From contig CAYPNM010000047.1 in the NCBI GenBank assembly GCA_964412105.1, forward strand, positions 1 through 22,315: 22,315 bases of DNA, read 5' to 3'. This DNA is from JAKAGZ01 sp964412105. GTDB taxonomy: Bacteria > Bacteroidota > Ignavibacteria > Ignavibacteriales > Ignavibacteriaceae. Positions 1 through 8,331 of the stretch are shown here, in pieces. The notes beneath the pieces were generated by a model. That model searched no databases and was not told the origin of the DNA. It saw only the letters and a program-made list of their open reading frames with translations. The position numbers were made by a program, and so were the translations under genes. Positions within the stretch are counted from its first letter, which is position 1; every line of letters begins with the position of its first letter.

Positions 1-306
1 CCTGAAACAATTAAATTGTTTAACAGCGAGATTAACAAATCGAAAATGGTAGTCTGGAACGGCCCTATGGGAGTCTTTGAAATGGATAATTTTGCGGAGG
101 GAACTTTTGCTGTTGCAAAGGAGTTAGCAGATGCGACTTCAAAGGGGGCAATAACAATAATTGGCGGTGGTGATTCGGCAGCAGCTATTAGAAAAGCCGG
201 GCTGGAAGATAAAGTTTCGCACGTTTCAACCGGCGGAGGTGCATCGCTCGAATTTCTTGAAGGCAAAATATTACCCGGTGTAGCCGCTTTAAATGATGTT
301 AATTAA
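1..306 (+). CDS. pgk: Phosphoglycerate kinase, C-terminal part (5' end outside window)
   Basis: Glycolytic/gluconeogenic enzyme that moves phosphate between 1,3-bisphosphoglycerate and ADP in the cytoplasm. The reading frame is open from base 1, so the first visible residue is PETIKLF and 101 residues are present before the TAA stop. Family motifs seen: VVWNGPMGVFE (about residues 17-27 of the fragment), IIGGGDSAAA (the nucleotide-binding glycine-rich loop) and STGGGASLEFLEGK near the end, followed by the usual LPGV ending. No damage is visible. The rhomboid gene starts 14 bp after the stop on the same strand, so the two may be cotranscribed. The family call is close to certain; only the N-terminal domain is missing because the window begins inside the gene. 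Confidence 0.98.
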   Translation, partial: PETIKLFNSEINKSKMVVWNGPMGVFEMDNFAEGTFAVAKELADATSKGAITIIGGGDSAAAIRKAGLEDKVSHVSTGGGASLEFLEGKILPGVAALNDVN

Positions 307-319
307 ATAAGGATTTTTT

Positions 320-1225
320 GTGAGTAATAATTATTACAGGCCCGGCGGATTTGGAGGCTTTAGCTTCTTTCCGCCTGTTATTAAGAATTTATTGATAATC
401 AATGGTATAGTATTTTTAATTGAGCTACTCGGGCAGAATTTATTAGTTGGAAGCAATACCTTATATGACCTTATTATTTATTATTTCGGTTTATGGCCAC
501 TTGGTCATGGTTTTATTGTCTGGCAGTTAATTACATACCAGTTTCTGCACGGCGGATTTATGCACATACTCTTCAATATGTTCGCCTTGTGGATGTTCGG
601 AATTGAGGTGGAAGGTCTCTGGGGTTCAAAAAGATTTTTAATTTATTATCTGACCTGCGGAGTAGCTGCAGGATTAACACAGCTTATCGTATCACCTTTA
701 TTAGGCGGAGCCGCTTTAGGACCGACGATCGGTGCCTCCGGAGCTATATTCGGTGTTCTGATTGCCTTTGCGATGCTTTTTCCCGACAGATATATTTATC
801 TATATTTTTTCATTCCTATAAAAGCAAAATATCTAATTGCAGGTTTTGTTTTACTGCAAATTTTCTATGTTGAAAATGTTACTGACAATGTTGCGCACCT
901 TGCACATCTAGGCGGAGCATTAGCAGGATTTATTTATTTGATGTATCTGCGCAAAAACAATTCCATGTTCGGCAGCTATTTTAAGAATAGTTCTAAAAGT
1001 AGTCCGAAGATTAATTTCAATATGTTTAAGGGAAATTCAAATCCTTTTAAGAAGAAGGAAGAAAAAATTCAGGATGCCAAGTATTATGAGATAAAGGATG
1101 ACACTGAAGAAGTAACCCAGGAACAGATAGATGAGATATTGGATAAAATAGGACGATCGGGCTATCAGAATTTATCGGAGAAGGAAAAAAAGATCTTATT
1201 TGAAGCCAGCAAAAAGATGAAATAA
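320..1225 (+). CDS. Rhomboid-family intramembrane serine protease
   Basis: 301-aa polytopic membrane protein of the rhomboid family, which cleaves transmembrane segments of other membrane proteins within the bilayer. Hydrophobic segments run from about residue 20 to 210. Active-site features seen: the HGGFMHILFN motif (His77, His82, Asn86), the GASG loop with the nucleophile Ser140, and AHLGGALAGF, where His196 would be the catalytic base. After residue 210 there is a basic, then acidic, cytoplasmic tail ending in EEVTQEQIDEILDKIGRSGY and LSEKEKKILFEAS, which resembles the short helical C-terminal domain (DUF6576-like) found on Bacteroidota rhomboids; that name is from memory. The start is GTG, with AAGG 7-11 bp upstream. 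It lies 14 bp behind pgk. The substrate cannot be read from sequence. Confidence 0.95.
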   Translation: MSNNYYRPGGFGGFSFFPPVIKNLLIINGIVFLIELLGQNLLVGSNTLYDLIIYYFGLWPLGHGFIVWQLITYQFLHGGFMHILFNMFALWMFGIEVEGLWGSKRFLIYYLTCGVAAGLTQLIVSPLLGGAALGPTIGASGAIFGVLIAFAMLFPDRYIYLYFFIPIKAKYLIAGFVLLQIFYVENVTDNVAHLAHLGGALAGFIYLMYLRKNNSMFGSYFKNSSKSSPKINFNMFKGNSNPFKKKEEKIQDAKYYEIKDDTEEVTQEQIDEILDKIGRSGYQNLSEKEKKILFEASKKMK

Positions 1226-1229
1226 TAAT

Positions 1230-1574
1230 TTGAACAAATACCCGTCAAAATATCTTAATTTCAAGATACACTTTATCCTTTGCCTGTTTATTCCGCTAAT
1301 GTTCCTGTTTTCATCCTGTTCTGCCAGTCCGCCCATAAAAGAGGATAAGTTCATAAAGGTGTATGTTGATATGCTGATTGTGCAGGACACCACTAAAGCA
1401 AAAGGCAGCAAGCTGGAAAGCATAAAAAAAGAAGTGCTCAAAAGATATTCTATTTCAGCAGCTGATTACAATTCCACTATTAATTTTTATAATTCCGATC
1501 CCAAAAGATGGTCGAACTTTTTCGATAAGGCTATTGCTTATCTTGAACAGTTGAAGAAGCAAAAGAATTCCTGA
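1230..1574 (+). CDS. DUF4296-family small lipoprotein
   Basis: 114-aa predicted lipoprotein. A hydrophobic signal segment (about residues 12-29) ends in LFSSC, with Cys30 as the likely lipidated residue. The mature part is a small helical domain: EDKFIKVYVDMLIVQD, then VLKRYSISAADYNSTI, then DPKRWSNFFDKAIAYLEQL, which is the pattern of DUF4296 proteins of the Bacteroidota/Chlorobi group. Their function is unknown to me. The start is inferred to be TTG at 1230: an in-frame stop lies at 1218-1220, and the next ATG (codon 24) would leave only six residues before the Cys and destroy the signal peptide. It begins 4 bp after the rhomboid stop, so translation is probably coupled. Its last 44 bp overlap the 3' end of recQ on the other strand. 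Confidence 0.85.
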   Translation: MNKYPSKYLNFKIHFILCLFIPLMFLFSSCSASPPIKEDKFIKVYVDMLIVQDTTKAKGSKLESIKKEVLKRYSISAADYNSTINFYNSDPKRWSNFFDKAIAYLEQLKKQKNS

Positions 1575-4158
1575 ACTTTTCCTTTGCAACTGCAATTCTT
1601 ATTAACGGGTAGGTGATTTCATCGGGCAGATGCTTCTTTAAATCCTTAAGATCTCCAAAACCTTTTTTGATTTCTGCGCTTATAGTTTCCAATTGACCTT
1701 TCCCATATAGGTGGGCAATATTTATGGCCGGTTCGAATTCAATTATACTTTCTATTTGCATTGAAATAACGGCTTCGGAAAGTTTCCTGAGCGATGCAAT
1801 ATCCTTAAGGCCATAGCCTTTTTTCAAAAGATTATAAGTCTCTTGAATATTTACAGGCATTTTTTCTTTTTGCTTAGTTGAATTCTTACTCTCAGATTTA
1901 GAATTCAAAATCTCCAGGAATTCTTTTCCCACTTTATTAAACATTCTTTGGCTAAAACCTTTGATTTTCAATAAATCCTTTACAGTTGAAGGTACTTGAA
2001 TCGCAATTTCTCTCATTACAGCATCGGGACAGATAATATTGGCTGACTGCAAAAATCTTTTTGAAGCACGTGTCCTGATTTCTCTGAGTCTGTTGAATAA
2101 TTCAAGGTTCTTTTCGTAATCCTCGTTTTCCTGTCCAACATCTTTTCTCTTTTTAGATTCTTCAAATCTCTGTTTCAGCTCTTTACTAATAGTAAAACCT
2201 GATATTTCACCAGTTCTTTTAATTAGGGCTCCAGTCTCTTTGAGGGAATTTAATACGGTTTTAAGGTCGCTTTTGGAGTAATTTGCGCAGCTACCGAATG
2301 ACTCTAATTTTTGAAACTTTGCAGATTTTTCAGTCCCCAGTAAAATATTTATCAGGGATTGATCGCTGAAATATGTCTCTATTTCGTCTATTGCTCTAAG
2401 GACAATCTCTTTAAGGTAATCTGAAGTTGAATCAGTTATACCTTCTTCACCAGTACATCTGTCGCACTTTCCGCATTTATAATTTGTTACATCTTCACCA
2501 AAATATTTTAAAATATATTTGAACCGGCATTCATTGGAATAAACCATGTTTACCATCGATTCAATCTTCTTTTGAAGATGGAGATAATTTTCATTTATTC
2601 TTTTATAGTCGAGTATAAGTCTTGAAATATCAACCCGCGGAACCGTCAGCTTAACATTCTCTTTTGCCAGAGATCTTTTATATGAAATTATTCCAAGATT
2701 ATCCAGAGTAATAAGCGTTTCTTCCAGATCTACTTCGTTAATGTCTAATTTCCGGCTGAGCTGAGTGAGGTTAAAGGCAACTTTTAAAGTGAATATCTCA
2801 CTCCCAAATTCCCTTAACAATGAAAGTAACACAACTTTAATATTGTTATTGGAAGTATCTTTTATAAATTTTTTAAGCCGGTTTTTTTCGAAATTAATTT
2901 GGAGTGTGGATTTCCGGTTATATTCGGAAATGATATTGATATATCCCGCGCCTTCGAGGTTTTTAAGGGATGAATGAAGCAATCCACGATTAATTTCTTT
3001 TTTACAATATGATGATAGATACTCACGGTTAATTGGAATATCATCTTCCGGTTTATCGCCTACAGCTACTTTCGCATAATCGCAGATTCCGTTGTAAATA
3101 TTCTGGATCAATTCTTTATCCGGATTAGCATTTGAAATAAAAAACCTGTGAATATTAATATCGCTGTCATCGTGCAGCAAAAAGGCAAATGCCGATTTAT
3201 TATCTCTGCCGGCTCTTCCAATTTCCTGGTAATAGTTCTCAATTGAACCTGGAGTATTGTAGTGAATAACCAGCCTGATATCTTTCTTATCTATGCCCAT
3301 TCCAAATGCATTTGTTGCAGCAATCACCTTAACATTATCGTTTATAAAATCTTCCTGTATTTTTTTTCTTTCTTCGGGCGCCAATCCAGCGTGATAATAG
3401 TTACAGTTTATCCTATTCATATTTAAGAAATCGGCAACTTCTTCCGCTTTTTTACGGGATGAAGTATAAATAACGGCGGGAGTTTTGAATTGCCTGATAA
3501 GCTCGTAGCATTTTTCTTTCTTCTTTTTTGTCACCTGTACATTTATGTGTAGATTCTCTCTTTCAAAGCCTTTCACGAAAATTTTAGGGTTTTTAAGTCC
3601 GAGCTGTTTCCCAATGTCTTCAACTACCTCCGGTGTAGCAGTTGCAGTAAATGCGGAAATTTTTTTTATATCAGCATATTCAGAAAACGCTTTGATTTTT
3701 CTGTAACTGGGACGAAAATTGTGTCCCCATTCACTTATGCAATGAGCCTCATCAATAAAAAGATAAGAGGGTGTTAATGATTTTATCCTTTCTGCAAAGC
3801 TTACATTCTCTAATCTCTCAGGTGCGACATACAGAATCTTTGTTTTACCAAAGGCTATATTCTGCAAAACTTTTTCAGTTTCATAAAATTCCATTGTACT
3901 GTTGATAAAGGCGGATAAATCAGCATTGGAATTAAGGGAATCAACCTGATCCTTCATTAAGGCAATTAGCGGCGATACAACAATAGAAAAGTTTTCTGAT
4001 ATCAGGGCAGGAACCTGGTAGCAGATTGATTTACCAGCTCCTGTTGGCAATACTGCAATGACATTATGTCCACTCAAAATTGTTTCGATAATTTCAAGCT
4101 GGTTTTTGCGGAACCTCTTAAATCCAAAATATTTTAGTAGAGTCTGTTGTGGAGTCAT
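1531..4158 (-). CDS. recQ: ATP-dependent DNA helicase RecQ, long form with C-terminal extension
   Basis: 875-aa RecQ-family 3'-5' DNA helicase for recombination and repair. Domains in order: DEAD/DEAH helicase core with LPTGAGKSICYQ (Walker A, residues 38-48) and DEAH (136-139, within FIDEAHCISEWGHNF); second helicase lobe with ATNAFGMGID and QEIGRAGRD (311-319); zinc-binding site Cys544, Cys562, Cys565, Cys568; a winged-helix (RQC) region about 575-665; an HRDC domain about 683-755 (LFNRLREIRTRAS... VPSTVKDLLKIKGF); and a C-terminal helix-turn-helix-like region about 770-865 (TYNLLKKGYGLKDIA). It is some 250 residues longer than E. coli RecQ, mainly because of that last domain. The ATG at 4158 lies 11 residues before the conserved FGFKRFRKNQ motif. 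The gene stands alone on its strand. Confidence 0.96.
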   Translation of the reverse strand: MTPQQTLLKYFGFKRFRKNQLEIIETILSGHNVIAVLPTGAGKSICYQVPALISENFSIVVSPLIALMKDQVDSLNSNADLSAFINSTMEFYETEKVLQNIAFGKTKILYVAPERLENVSFAERIKSLTPSYLFIDEAHCISEWGHNFRPSYRKIKAFSEYADIKKISAFTATATPEVVEDIGKQLGLKNPKIFVKGFERENLHINVQVTKKKKEKCYELIRQFKTPAVIYTSSRKKAEEVADFLNMNRINCNYYHAGLAPEERKKIQEDFINDNVKVIAATNAFGMGIDKKDIRLVIHYNTPGSIENYYQEIGRAGRDNKSAFAFLLHDDSDINIHRFFISNANPDKELIQNIYNGICDYAKVAVGDKPEDDIPINREYLSSYCKKEINRGLLHSSLKNLEGAGYINIISEYNRKSTLQINFEKNRLKKFIKDTSNNNIKVVLLSLLREFGSEIFTLKVAFNLTQLSRKLDINEVDLEETLITLDNLGIISYKRSLAKENVKLTVPRVDISRLILDYKRINENYLHLQKKIESMVNMVYSNECRFKYILKYFGEDVTNYKCGKCDRCTGEEGITDSTSDYLKEIVLRAIDEIETYFSDQSLINILLGTEKSAKFQKLESFGSCANYSKSDLKTVLNSLKETGALIKRTGEISGFTISKELKQRFEESKKRKDVGQENEDYEKNLELFNRLREIRTRASKRFLQSANIICPDAVMREIAIQVPSTVKDLLKIKGFSQRMFNKVGKEFLEILNSKSESKNSTKQKEKMPVNIQETYNLLKKGYGLKDIASLRKLSEAVISMQIESIIEFEPAINIAHLYGKGQLETISAEIKKGFGDLKDLKKHLPDEITYPLIRIAVAKEKFRNSFASSTVQDKQ

Positions 4159-4356
4159 TTAGCTGTAAAAATGAAGTACGATAAAATTGAATCAAAATTT
4201 ATGAAAAGTTTGTATCTCTTTCAGTTTATAAATAGAAAAACTGGCATTGAATTAGGCCGTTTATTTACCACTGCAGGCATTTTATCAAATTACCAGGATA
4301 ATTTTGGTTATATTCGCATAGTTTATCGTGAGAAAAAATACAGGTTTAAATTTAAC
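4159..4356. other. Divergent intergenic region between recQ and the ABC transporter
   Basis: 198-bp AT-rich region that must hold the promoters for recQ (leftward) and the ABC transporter (rightward). The rightward frame happens to be open through it, but the encoded 70 residues do not resemble anything I know and precede a well-placed ATPase start. I could not identify a convincing -35/-10 pair, operator or hairpin. Confidence 0.5.
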
Positions 4357-5292
4357 ATGAATACAATCGAAACAAATGGACTGACCAAAATATATTCATC
4401 GGCTTTCGGGAAAAAACAGGTTCAGGCTCTGGTGGATTTGCATTTAAATGTGCAAACTGGAACAATTTTCGGCTTACTCGGACCAAACGGGGCAGGTAAA
4501 ACAACACTTGTAAAGCTGTTACTCGGCATAACCTTCCCAACATTTGGAAAAGCCAAAGTCCTGGGTGAACCAACCGAAAACTATAGGATTAAGAAGAAGG
4601 TCGGCTATCTTCCGGAAAATCATAAATACCCGCCTTACCTGACAGGCGGAGAGGTAATGAACTTTTTTGGGAAGCTGAGCGGGCTTGATTCCAGATATCT
4701 TAATAAAAAAACGGACGAACTACTTGATCTTATGAAGCTATCAAAATGGAAGAAGACCAAGATTAAAAATTATTCAAAAGGCATGATGCAAAGGCTCGGG
4801 CTCGCGCAGGCCCTGGTTAATGATCCTGAATTATTATTTCTTGATGAACCTACGGATGGTGTTGATCCTATCGGGCGAAAAGAAATAAGAGATATTCTTA
4901 TTGATTTAAAGAAACAATCTAAAACTATTTTTTTGAACAGTCACCTTTTATCAGAGGTAGAATTAATTACAGACAGAGTGGGTATTCTTAATAAAGGGAA
5001 ATTGATTCGAGAAGGAACAGTTCAGGAACTTACTGAAAAAACAGAGGAGTACTTATTAAGGATAGAAGGGGATCATAAACAGATCACTGGAAATATTGAA
5101 AATGTGATGGTGACAAAGTTAGATGACGGCAGATATTCTCTTAAAGTTGCAAACACGACCGACTTAAATACTTTTATTGATAAATTGAGAGCGGATGGAA
5201 TTTTGATTTACGAATTAATTAAACATAAAAACACTCTTGAAGAAATGTTTATTTCCCTCATTGAGGAATCGGAAAAGGAGGGGGAAAAATGA
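4357..5292 (+). CDS. ABC transporter ATP-binding protein (CcmA/NatA/NosF type)
   Basis: 311-aa nucleotide-binding subunit of an ABC-2-type exporter, acting at the cytoplasmic face of the inner membrane. Seen: Walker A GPNGAGKTT (residues 42-50), Q-loop region VGYLPENH (82-89), a variant signature YSKGMMQRLGLAQAL (139-153), Walker B LLFLDEPTDGVDP (159-171), and the switch histidine in NSHLL (His196). Beyond residue 230 is the C-terminal extension typical of this type. I place the start at ATG 4357 because the ABC fold begins at once (NTIETNGLTKIY). A longer frame from 4147 would overlap the recQ start and add 70 residues without family similarity. It overlaps the permease gene by 4 bp (ATGA). 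The transported substrate is unknown. Confidence 0.93.
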   Translation: MNTIETNGLTKIYSSAFGKKQVQALVDLHLNVQTGTIFGLLGPNGAGKTTLVKLLLGITFPTFGKAKVLGEPTENYRIKKKVGYLPENHKYPPYLTGGEVMNFFGKLSGLDSRYLNKKTDELLDLMKLSKWKKTKIKNYSKGMMQRLGLAQALVNDPELLFLDEPTDGVDPIGRKEIRDILIDLKKQSKTIFLNSHLLSEVELITDRVGILNKGKLIREGTVQELTEKTEEYLLRIEGDHKQITGNIENVMVTKLDDGRYSLKVANTTDLNTFIDKLRADGILIYELIKHKNTLEEMFISLIEESEKEGEK

Positions 5293-6110
5293 AAAATGTT
5301 TTAACTGTTACCTGGTATACAATAAAAGAAGCTATGGCAAGAAAAGTTTTCATCTTTTATTCTATCATTTCAATACTTGTTATTGTTTTTACGGCAATCA
5401 TTCTCGGGGTTACAAATCTCGATTCAATAATAAATGGTTTTGCCGGTAAGAATGGCGCTCCAATGCTGACAGAAATTGTAACGAAGTTAGAAATTTCGAT
5501 CATCACACCACTGGCATCGCTTGGATTATTGTTAGCAATATTTGCCAGTTCAAGTTTCATTCCGATTATGCTTGAAAAAGGCAATATTGATTTACTACTT
5601 TCCAAACCGGTTTCGCGCACTCAACTACTATGGGGAAAATATTTCGGCGGAATTTTAGTAGTGTTTATAAATATTGCCCTGCTTATCATTGGTGTATGGC
5701 TCAGCATATCGATCAAATTTTCGATCTGGTCATTTGCATTTATCTGGAGCATAGTGATAATTACTTTTATTTTTGCTGTTCTATATGCTTTGATAGTTCT
5801 TTTTGGTGTAGTTACTAAAGGATCGATGTTCGGAATGATGTTTGCTTATTTAATATTTCTCATTTTGAGTCCATTGTTAAAATTCGCACATGGAGATATG
5901 CAAACTTTCATAACAAGTGGTTTTTGGAAGGGTGTGATCGATGTTTTTTACTATATTATTCCCAAAACATCAGAATTAATGTCTAATACCATCCTTACGC
6001 TCGCAAATGGGGGTGGAATAGAGAATTATCAGCCCATCTGGACATCACTCATTTTTCTGGCCGGAATGATGGCACTAAGTAATTATATCTTTATTAAAAA
6101 AGATTTCTGA
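5289..6110 (+). CDS. ABC-2 type permease (NosY-like)
   Basis: 273-aa inner-membrane subunit partnering the preceding ATPase. About six hydrophobic segments are visible (roughly residues 20-42, 70-95, 117-140, 145-170, 175-198 and 245-265). Between segments 2 and 3 is EKGNIDLLLSKPVSRTQLLWG, which matches the EREXGTLDLLLSRPVSR-type loop of NosY-like ABC-2 permeases. A strong Shine-Dalgarno tract (AAGGAGGGGG, about 5275-5284) inside the ATPase gene precedes the ATG, and start and stop overlap as ATGA, so translational coupling is likely. What the pair exports cannot be told; relatives handle sodium, copper-cluster assembly factors, antibiotics or lipids. Confidence 0.92.
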   Translation: MKNVLTVTWYTIKEAMARKVFIFYSIISILVIVFTAIILGVTNLDSIINGFAGKNGAPMLTEIVTKLEISIITPLASLGLLLAIFASSSFIPIMLEKGNIDLLLSKPVSRTQLLWGKYFGGILVVFINIALLIIGVWLSISIKFSIWSFAFIWSIVIITFIFAVLYALIVLFGVVTKGSMFGMMFAYLIFLILSPLLKFAHGDMQTFITSGFWKGVIDVFYYIIPKTSELMSNTILTLANGGGIENYQPIWTSLIFLAGMMALSNYIFIKKDF

Positions 6111-6150
6111 TATTTGTATTGTAAATATTTTTAATTAATCAATTTTTCTT

Positions 6151-7089
6151 ATGGATACAGATAATATTAAACTTGAAGATTTATTAGGCAAGACCAAACT
6201 AGCTTCAAAGGCAGAGCAAATAAATCAGGTTGCCGTGGTTGGGGGTGGAATCATGGGACAGGGAATTGCCCAGACCGTGGCAGGATCCGGAATTGAAACT
6301 ATAGTTATTGAAAAGGATGAATCTCAACTAGAGAAGGCTAAAAAGAATCTTTCTGAATCAATCGACCGGGAAATAAACAGATGGACATTAACCAAATCTG
6401 AAAAGAAATCCATCTTTGCAAGAATACACTGGGATATCGACCTGAAAAAAGTTCATGCCTGTGAACTTGTTATTGAAGCGGTTGATGAGGATTTTGAATT
6501 GAAGAGAGATATTTTCAGAAAGCTGGATAAGATCGTAAAAAAGGAAACGATCTATATCTCCAGTGCATCAACTTTGAGTCTTACTAAGATTGCCGAAACA
6601 ACCGATCGACCTGATAAAATAATAGGTATGCATTTCCTGAATCCGGTTCCAAAAGTTCCTCTCGTAGAGCTTGTAAAATGTCTTTACACTTCAAATGAAA
6701 CGGTCGAGATAGCCAAAAACTTCGCATCAACAATCGGGAAAACTCCGGTTGAAGTTTATGAGTATCCCGGTTTTATTACTACCAGGGCAATTGTTCCCTT
6801 ATTAAATGAAGCAATGTACATTTTAATGGAGGGGGTCGCTACGGCAAAGGATATAGATACCGCAATGAAGCTCGGTTATAACTTCCCGAACGGACCACTC
6901 GAAATGGCTGACATAATGGGTCTTGATGAAGTATTAACATGGATGGAAACACTTTGGAAGACTCTGGGTGAACCACGTTACCGTGCATGCCCGGCTTTAA
7001 GGAAACTTGTCAGAGAGAGAAAGCTTGGTAAAAAAACGGGCGAAGGTTTTTATAAATATGATGAAAACGGTAAAATAATTTCTGAATAA
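6151..7089 (+). CDS. 3-hydroxyacyl-CoA / 3-hydroxybutyryl-CoA dehydrogenase family protein
   Basis: 312-aa NAD(P)-dependent dehydrogenase expected to interconvert 3-hydroxyacyl-CoA and 3-oxoacyl-CoA in beta-oxidation or butyrate-type metabolism. Seen: Rossmann motif VAVVGGGIMGQGIA (residues 27-40), VIEAVDED (107-114), SSASTLSLTKIA with Ser140 at the active-site serine, GMHFLNPVP with the catalytic His161, and LVELVK with Glu173, then the all-helical C-terminal domain ending KKTGEGFYKY. Odd: the family's Asn in PGFxVNR (Asn208 in the human enzyme) is Thr211 here (PGFITTR). There are about 26 extra residues before the Rossmann fold. The ATG at 6151 has no clear Shine-Dalgarno; I found no better start. 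It heads a same-strand group with ackA, an SDR and an acyl-CoA synthetase, which supports a role in acyl-CoA metabolism. Confidence 0.92.
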   Translation: MDTDNIKLEDLLGKTKLASKAEQINQVAVVGGGIMGQGIAQTVAGSGIETIVIEKDESQLEKAKKNLSESIDREINRWTLTKSEKKSIFARIHWDIDLKKVHACELVIEAVDEDFELKRDIFRKLDKIVKKETIYISSASTLSLTKIAETTDRPDKIIGMHFLNPVPKVPLVELVKCLYTSNETVEIAKNFASTIGKTPVEVYEYPGFITTRAIVPLLNEAMYILMEGVATAKDIDTAMKLGYNFPNGPLEMADIMGLDEVLTWMETLWKTLGEPRYRACPALRKLVRERKLGKKTGEGFYKYDENGKIISE

Positions 7090-7111
7090 AAAATTAATGT
7101 TATTTCTTCTC

Positions 7112-7121
7112 AGGAAGGGGG
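7112..7121 (+). promoter_or_regulatory. Strong ribosome-binding site of ackA
   Basis: AGGAAGGGGG, 7 bp before the ATG at 7129. It fixes the acetate kinase start. G-rich sites of the same kind precede the genes starting at 5289, 9260 and (minus strand) 12511. Confidence 0.75.
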
Positions 7122-7128
7122 AAAAATT

Positions 7129-8331
7129 ATGAAAGTACTGGTTCTAAACTGCGGAAGCTCTTCTATCAAATATCAATTCATTGATACGGAAAAAGAAAGC
7201 TGGCTTGCTAAAGGGATGGTCGAGCGTATCGGAATGACAGGTGCCGTGTTAACTCACCAGCGTTACGATGGCCACGATATAAAAATAGTCGGCGAAATTC
7301 TCGACCACGCAATAGCAATAGAATATGTGCTTGGAGTGATGCTGAGCAAAAACCATGGCGTAATTGATTTCAAAGAAGATATAGATGCAATAGGGCACAG
7401 GGTTGTACATGGCGGTGAAACTTTTTCAGATTCCGTTCTTATTACGGATGATGTGATAAAGATTTTGCAGTCTAATATTGAACTGGCCCCGCTTCATAAT
7501 CCTCCGAACATTAAGGGAATTCAAGCAGTCGAAAGAATTTTACCTAAAACTCCTCAATGTGCAGTTTTTGATACTGCTTTTCACAGCAAGATGCCGGCGA
7601 AAGCTTTTCTTTATGGAATACCATATGATCTTTACAAAAAATATAAAATAAGAAGATATGGATTTCACGGTGCTTCTCATTCGTTCGTATCCAAGAAGGC
7701 TGCCGAACTAATGAAGAGACCTTATGATAGTTTAAAGATTGTTACTGCTCATCTTGGGAACGGGTGCAGCATGGCAGCGATCAAAAATGGAATATCAATC
7801 GATACTACCATGGGATTCACTCCTCTTGAAGGATTACTGATGGGAACAAGGAGCGGGGATATTGATCCATCAGTGATTCTATATATTATGGGAAAAGAAG
7901 GGCTCACGCTTCACGAGGCTGGAACTCTTCTGAACAAACACAGTGGTCTTACGGGAATCAGCGGTGAGTCGAGCGATATGCGAGAAATTATATCAGCGCT
8001 TGGCAAAGAACATAAACGGGCACATCTTGCTTTTGATGTCTTTAACTATCGTATAAAAAAATATCTTGGTGCATATTCTGCAGCGATGGGTGGACTAGAT
8101 GTTTTTATTTTTACCGGAGGGATTGGGGAAAATTCTTCGGAGGTAAGGAGTGAGGTCTGTAATAACCTTGAATATTTGGGAATCAAAATTGATCCGGGAA
8201 AAAACAAGAATAATGAAGTAAGCATTTCATCACCGGACTCAAAAGTACAAGTATTCAGAATTCCGACAAATGAAGAGCTGGTAATTGCCCTGGACACCAA
8301 AAAATTGGTTGAGCAAATGAATAAAAAATGA
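7129..8331 (+). CDS. ackA: Acetate kinase
   Basis: 400-aa cytoplasmic enzyme: acetate + ATP to/from acetyl phosphate + ADP, giving ATP by substrate-level phosphorylation during fermentation. All expected active-site residues are visible at the same numbers as in the Methanosarcina enzyme: Asn7 (VLNCGSSSIK), Arg91 (GHRVVHGGE), Asp148 (VFDTAFH), His180 (YGFHGASH) and Arg241 (MGTRSGDIDPS). The FTGGIGENS motif (328-336) and the NEE motif (381-383) are also present. Length is normal. The start is set by a strong Shine-Dalgarno. The stop overlaps the next ATG by 4 bp (ATGA at 8328-8331). No phosphotransacetylase gene is next to it in this window, so the usual pta-ackA pairing is absent here. Confidence 0.98.
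   Translation: MKVLVLNCGSSSIKYQFIDTEKESWLAKGMVERIGMTGAVLTHQRYDGHDIKIVGEILDHAIAIEYVLGVMLSKNHGVIDFKEDIDAIGHRVVHGGETFSDSVLITDDVIKILQSNIELAPLHNPPNIKGIQAVERILPKTPQCAVFDTAFHSKMPAKAFLYGIPYDLYKKYKIRRYGFHGASHSFVSKKAAELMKRPYDSLKIVTAHLGNGCSMAAIKNGISIDTTMGFTPLEGLLMGTRSGDIDPSVILYIMGKEGLTLHEAGTLLNKHSGLTGISGESSDMREIISALGKEHKRAHLAFDVFNYRIKKYLGAYSAAMGGLDVFIFTGGIGENSSEVRSEVCNNLEYLGIKIDPGKNKNNEVSISSPDSKVQVFRIPTNEELVIALDTKKLVEQMNKK

Noticed and set aside
2862..3044. Short open frames inside recQ and similar frames inside other long genes
   Set aside because: They lie within well-supported coding regions in other frames and show no ribosome-binding site or recognisable protein features.
4147..4356. 70-residue N-terminal extension of the ABC ATPase frame from 4147
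   Set aside because: It would overlap the recQ start, has no family similarity, and ATG 4357 begins exactly at the usual ABC N-terminus.
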